Below, piece by piece: positions 6,366 to 8,184 of a DNA stretch of 8,184 nucleotides. The DNA lies in contig PUNP01000938.1 of the NCBI GenBank assembly GCA_003551785.1, positions 1 through 8,184 of the forward strand, in the 5' to 3' direction. Under the pieces are notes generated by a model. It was not told where the DNA came from. It did not search any database and saw only the letters and a program-made list of their open reading frames with translations. The stretch's first letter is position 1. Every line of letters begins with the position of its first letter. Made by a program: the position numbers and the translations under genes. This DNA comes from Candidatus Brocadiaceae bacterium. Its GTDB lineage: Bacteria > Planctomycetota > Brocadiia > SM23-32.

Positions 6366-7100
6366 TTAATACGGTGGATTATTCCCCTCAAGCTCAATAA
6401 CATTACTGGCTATAGCATCGCGTGCAGTAAGAGCATCGAAAATTGCCTTTCCTACATCCCCGGCACTGAGCACACGTTTGGGGTCTAATTCACCTTTATA
6501 TTCCGCTTTATCAAAGAATTCAGTAGCCACGGTGCCAGGTCTGACTTCTGTCACTCCGACATTCGCCGACTTTTCCTTAATCTCTTCTCTTAATGACTTG
6601 GCAAAGGCGCTTACACCGGCTTTGGCCGCATTATATGCCGAACAGTCGGCTGCCGTTTTCGTCGGCCCCCATAAGGACGTAACGAACAGGACGCGACCTG
6701 AATTCTGTTTGTAAATAAGGGGTAAAGCGTGATGGCAGACGAGGAAAGTGCCTGTTAGCATAACATCTATCTGTTTATTCCAATCGGTGAGTTTCAGCTG
6801 TTCTATGGGTTTGAATACTCCTAAGCCGGCAACACTGACCAGAATGTCGATTTTCTCCCAGGCGTCAACAGTTTTCTCAACAGCGTTTTTTACCTGTGTC
6901 TCATCGGTCACATCGGTTTTCAACACAAGCGCTTCACCGCCTTTTTGCCGAATTTGTTCAGCAACACCATTAAGCCTTTCCTCGCGCCTGGCCAAAAGGG
7001 CGACGCGAGCTTTTGCTTCACCCAGTCGGACGGCAGTCTCTTTTCCTATGCCGGAACTTGCACCCGTCACTACGGCAACTTTATCACTTAATTCATTCAT
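6366..7100 (-). CDS. Short-chain dehydrogenase/reductase (SDR), classical type
   Basis: 244 residues, stop TAA. The start at 7100 is chosen because GGAG (7113-7110) lies 9 nt before it and it begins MNELSDKVAVVTG, the usual SDR opening. An upstream ATG at 7142 would add 14 residues and overlap the stop of the preceding gene, but has weaker support. Cofactor motif TGASSGIG (12-19), D63 in TDVT, and RR (38-39) after beta-2, which suggests NADP(H). Catalytic S142, Y156 and K160 (YNAAK) and the RPGTVAT segment (187-193) are present. Two usual elements differ: NNAG is SVAG (89-92), and the Asn of the N-S-Y-K tetrad (normally D-V-N-L-T-G) is Met114. It lies 38 nt after the right-hand mttB-like gene, probably in the same transcript, so it may oxidise or reduce an alcohol or ketone group of that enzyme's substrate or product. 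Exact substrate unknown. Confidence 0.88.
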   Translation of the reverse strand: MNELSDKVAVVTGASSGIGKETAVRLGEAKARVALLARREERLNGVAEQIRQKGGEALVLKTDVTDETQVKNAVEKTVDAWEKIDILVSVAGLGVFKPIEQLKLTDWNKQIDVMLTGTFLVCHHALPLIYKQNSGRVLFVTSLWGPTKTAADCSAYNAAKAGVSAFAKSLREEIKEKSANVGVTEVRPGTVATEFFDKAEYKGELDPKRVLSAGDVGKAIFDALTARDAIASNVIELEGNNPPY

Positions 7101-7113
7101 TGTTATTGTCTCC
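7101..7113 (-). promoter_or_regulatory. Ribosome site that decides the SDR start
   Basis: On the minus strand GGAG (7113-7110) is followed by ACAATAACA and then ATG at 7100. This spacing of 9 nt favours the 244-residue SDR over the 258-residue version starting at 7142. Confidence 0.6.
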
Positions 7114-7138
7114 GATTTCATTAAGTTCATTCTGAGAT

Positions 7139-8184
7139 TCATACTTGTCTGATTTCAGAGAATTTACCTTTCAGGTTTTCCCGCATCTCTTCAGGCAGGC
7201 GGGGTGTTACTTCAGCCTCTCGAACGTCGCTGATAATCTTCTTTGCCCGGGCCATTGCCGTGTCGTCATCCCTGTAGTTTTCCCTGGCCTGTCGGTTGGA
7301 AAGTTTGGGCGTGAAGAACTCATCGCGCATGTATTTGACGGTATGCGGTTCGGCCAGATAATCTTTTCCCGGCCCCTTTTCGAGCAGCAAATCGACTCCG
7401 AGTGTATCATCATCGACTTCAATACCACGCAGTACCCGCTGGCACATGCCGAGAATTTCATTATCGATCACCAGTTTTTCGTAAGATACGGTAAGGTCGA
7501 ACTCCATAAGTCCGGCAATATCGTGAATATAATTAGCACCCGACATCGCAGTGATCAGGCTGGACATCGCCGATTCATAAGTTGACTGGATATCGACTTC
7601 TTTAGCATCGGATGTGCCGGCAGTAGCATAAAGAGGGATTTCAAAATATTGAGCCATCTGCGCTACTGCGGAGTTAAGCATCCCGCGTTCAATCGGTCCG
7701 GCCAGGTTGCTCATGGAGCGAAGGTCGCTGATAGAGCCGACACTGCCGCAAATCCCCGGCGCACCTTTATTGACGCTTTGCACCAGCGTTATTCCGGCAA
7801 GCGTTTCTGCCGTATGAGTTAAGACGTTGGATGCCATAGTGATGGGCGAAGTCGTTCCGCACATGGGTTCCGTAGGTACAACAACCGGCAGCCCTTTTTC
7901 AGCAAAAAAACACGTCATCTCTCCGTAATCTTTATCAATTTTGAAGGGGCTGATGATAAGAGTAATAAAAGAGACAAACGGCTCGTTTTTGAGATTGTCG
8001 GCTCCACCCGCGATAGTCTCACACATATCAACAACTTTCTTGCAGCCATCGAGCGAATAAATGCCGCCCATTATGTGCTTTGTCGTGTTGTTAAGTGAAT
8101 GATAAAACCGATTGACATCGATTTCATCTTTTGCTTCAATTTCATTCGGAAAAACATTAATTGTGAAAACATGTACGTTTTCGA
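7139..8184 (-). CDS. MttB-superfamily methyltransferase, non-pyrrolysine, 5'-truncated by window edge
   Basis: Although an ATG exists at 8071, the frame stays open to the right edge. The 37 codons before that ATG align with the other MttB-like protein (visible ends ENVHVFTINVFPNE... and SLNNTTKHI), so the gene begins outside the window with about 150 residues missing. The visible ~347 residues end in TGA 7141-7139. Family hallmarks include NEPFVSFITLIISPFK, PVVVPTEPMCGTTSP, ETLAGITLVQ, TSDAKEVDIQSTYE, LTVSYEKLVIDNEILGM and EPHTVKYMRDEFFTPKLSNRQ. The last two are typical of the well-characterised branch that includes the glycine-betaine enzyme MtgB. No amber codon interrupts the visible part. 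It should transfer a methyl group from a quaternary or tertiary amine to a corrinoid protein. The SDR gene follows after 38 nt. The particular amine cannot be told from sequence alone. Confidence 0.88.
   Translation of the reverse strand, partial: ENVHVFTINVFPNEIEAKDEIDVNRFYHSLNNTTKHIMGGIYSLDGCKKVVDMCETIAGGADNLKNEPFVSFITLIISPFKIDKDYGEMTCFFAEKGLPVVVPTEPMCGTTSPITMASNVLTHTAETLAGITLVQSVNKGAPGICGSVGSISDLRSMSNLAGPIERGMLNSAVAQMAQYFEIPLYATAGTSDAKEVDIQSTYESAMSSLITAMSGANYIHDIAGLMEFDLTVSYEKLVIDNEILGMCQRVLRGIEVDDDTLGVDLLLEKGPGKDYLAEPHTVKYMRDEFFTPKLSNRQARENYRDDDTAMARAKKIISDVREAEVTPRLPEEMRENLKGKFSEIRQV

Noticed and set aside
4714..8184. Pyrrolysine-containing trimethylamine methyltransferase
   Set aside because: Both MttB-like frames run without an internal TAG in the visible sequence, so the classical pyrrolysine MttB is not supported, though the missing 5' end of the right-hand gene was not seen.

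Overview
The window looks like chromosomal DNA from an anaerobic environmental bacterium, most likely of the Planctomycetota-Verrucomicrobiota-Lentisphaerota-Kiritimatiellota group. This is inference. It rests on a DUF4838-type carbohydrate-active protein, on MttB-superfamily methyltransferases, and on two styles of dispersed intergenic repeat that I associate from memory with those genomes. No rRNA, tRNA, CRISPR array, transposase or prophage gene is visible.

Layout. One gene lies on the plus strand at the left: the 3' part of a large DUF4838-family protein (1-1801). It converges on a set of minus-strand genes. Between them is a 315-bp non-coding gap (1802-2116) packed with inverted and direct repeats. 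Reading the minus strand in its own direction, from right to left, the genes are: the C-terminal ~347 residues of an MttB-superfamily methyltransferase, cut by the window edge (8184-7139); a short-chain dehydrogenase/reductase (7100-6366); a 173-bp gap with an 11-bp perfect palindrome next to a plausible promoter; a second, complete and divergent MttB-superfamily protein (6192-4714); a 297-bp AT-rich gap with a 9-bp hairpin and a degenerate TTCCAAA repeat; a 433-residue SAM-dependent methyltransferase (4416-3115); and, overlapping it by 4 nt, an OpuCA/ProV-type quaternary-amine ABC transporter ATPase (3118-2117).

How the genes may work together. MttB-superfamily proteins without pyrrolysine (for example MtgB, MtpB, MtcB and MtyB) move a methyl group from glycine betaine, proline betaine, carnitine or butyrobetaine to a corrinoid protein. 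An OpuC-type ATPase belongs to importers of the same class of compound. The simplest reading is therefore uptake and anaerobic demethylation or transformation of a quaternary amine, with the SDR acting on an alcohol or ketone group of substrate or product. Several expected parts are absent: no corrinoid protein, MtrH/MtqA-type second methyltransferase, RamA-type activase, permease or substrate-binding protein is in view. The SAM methyltransferase paired with the ATPase, and the divergent C-terminal third of the second MttB homologue, are the least explained parts.
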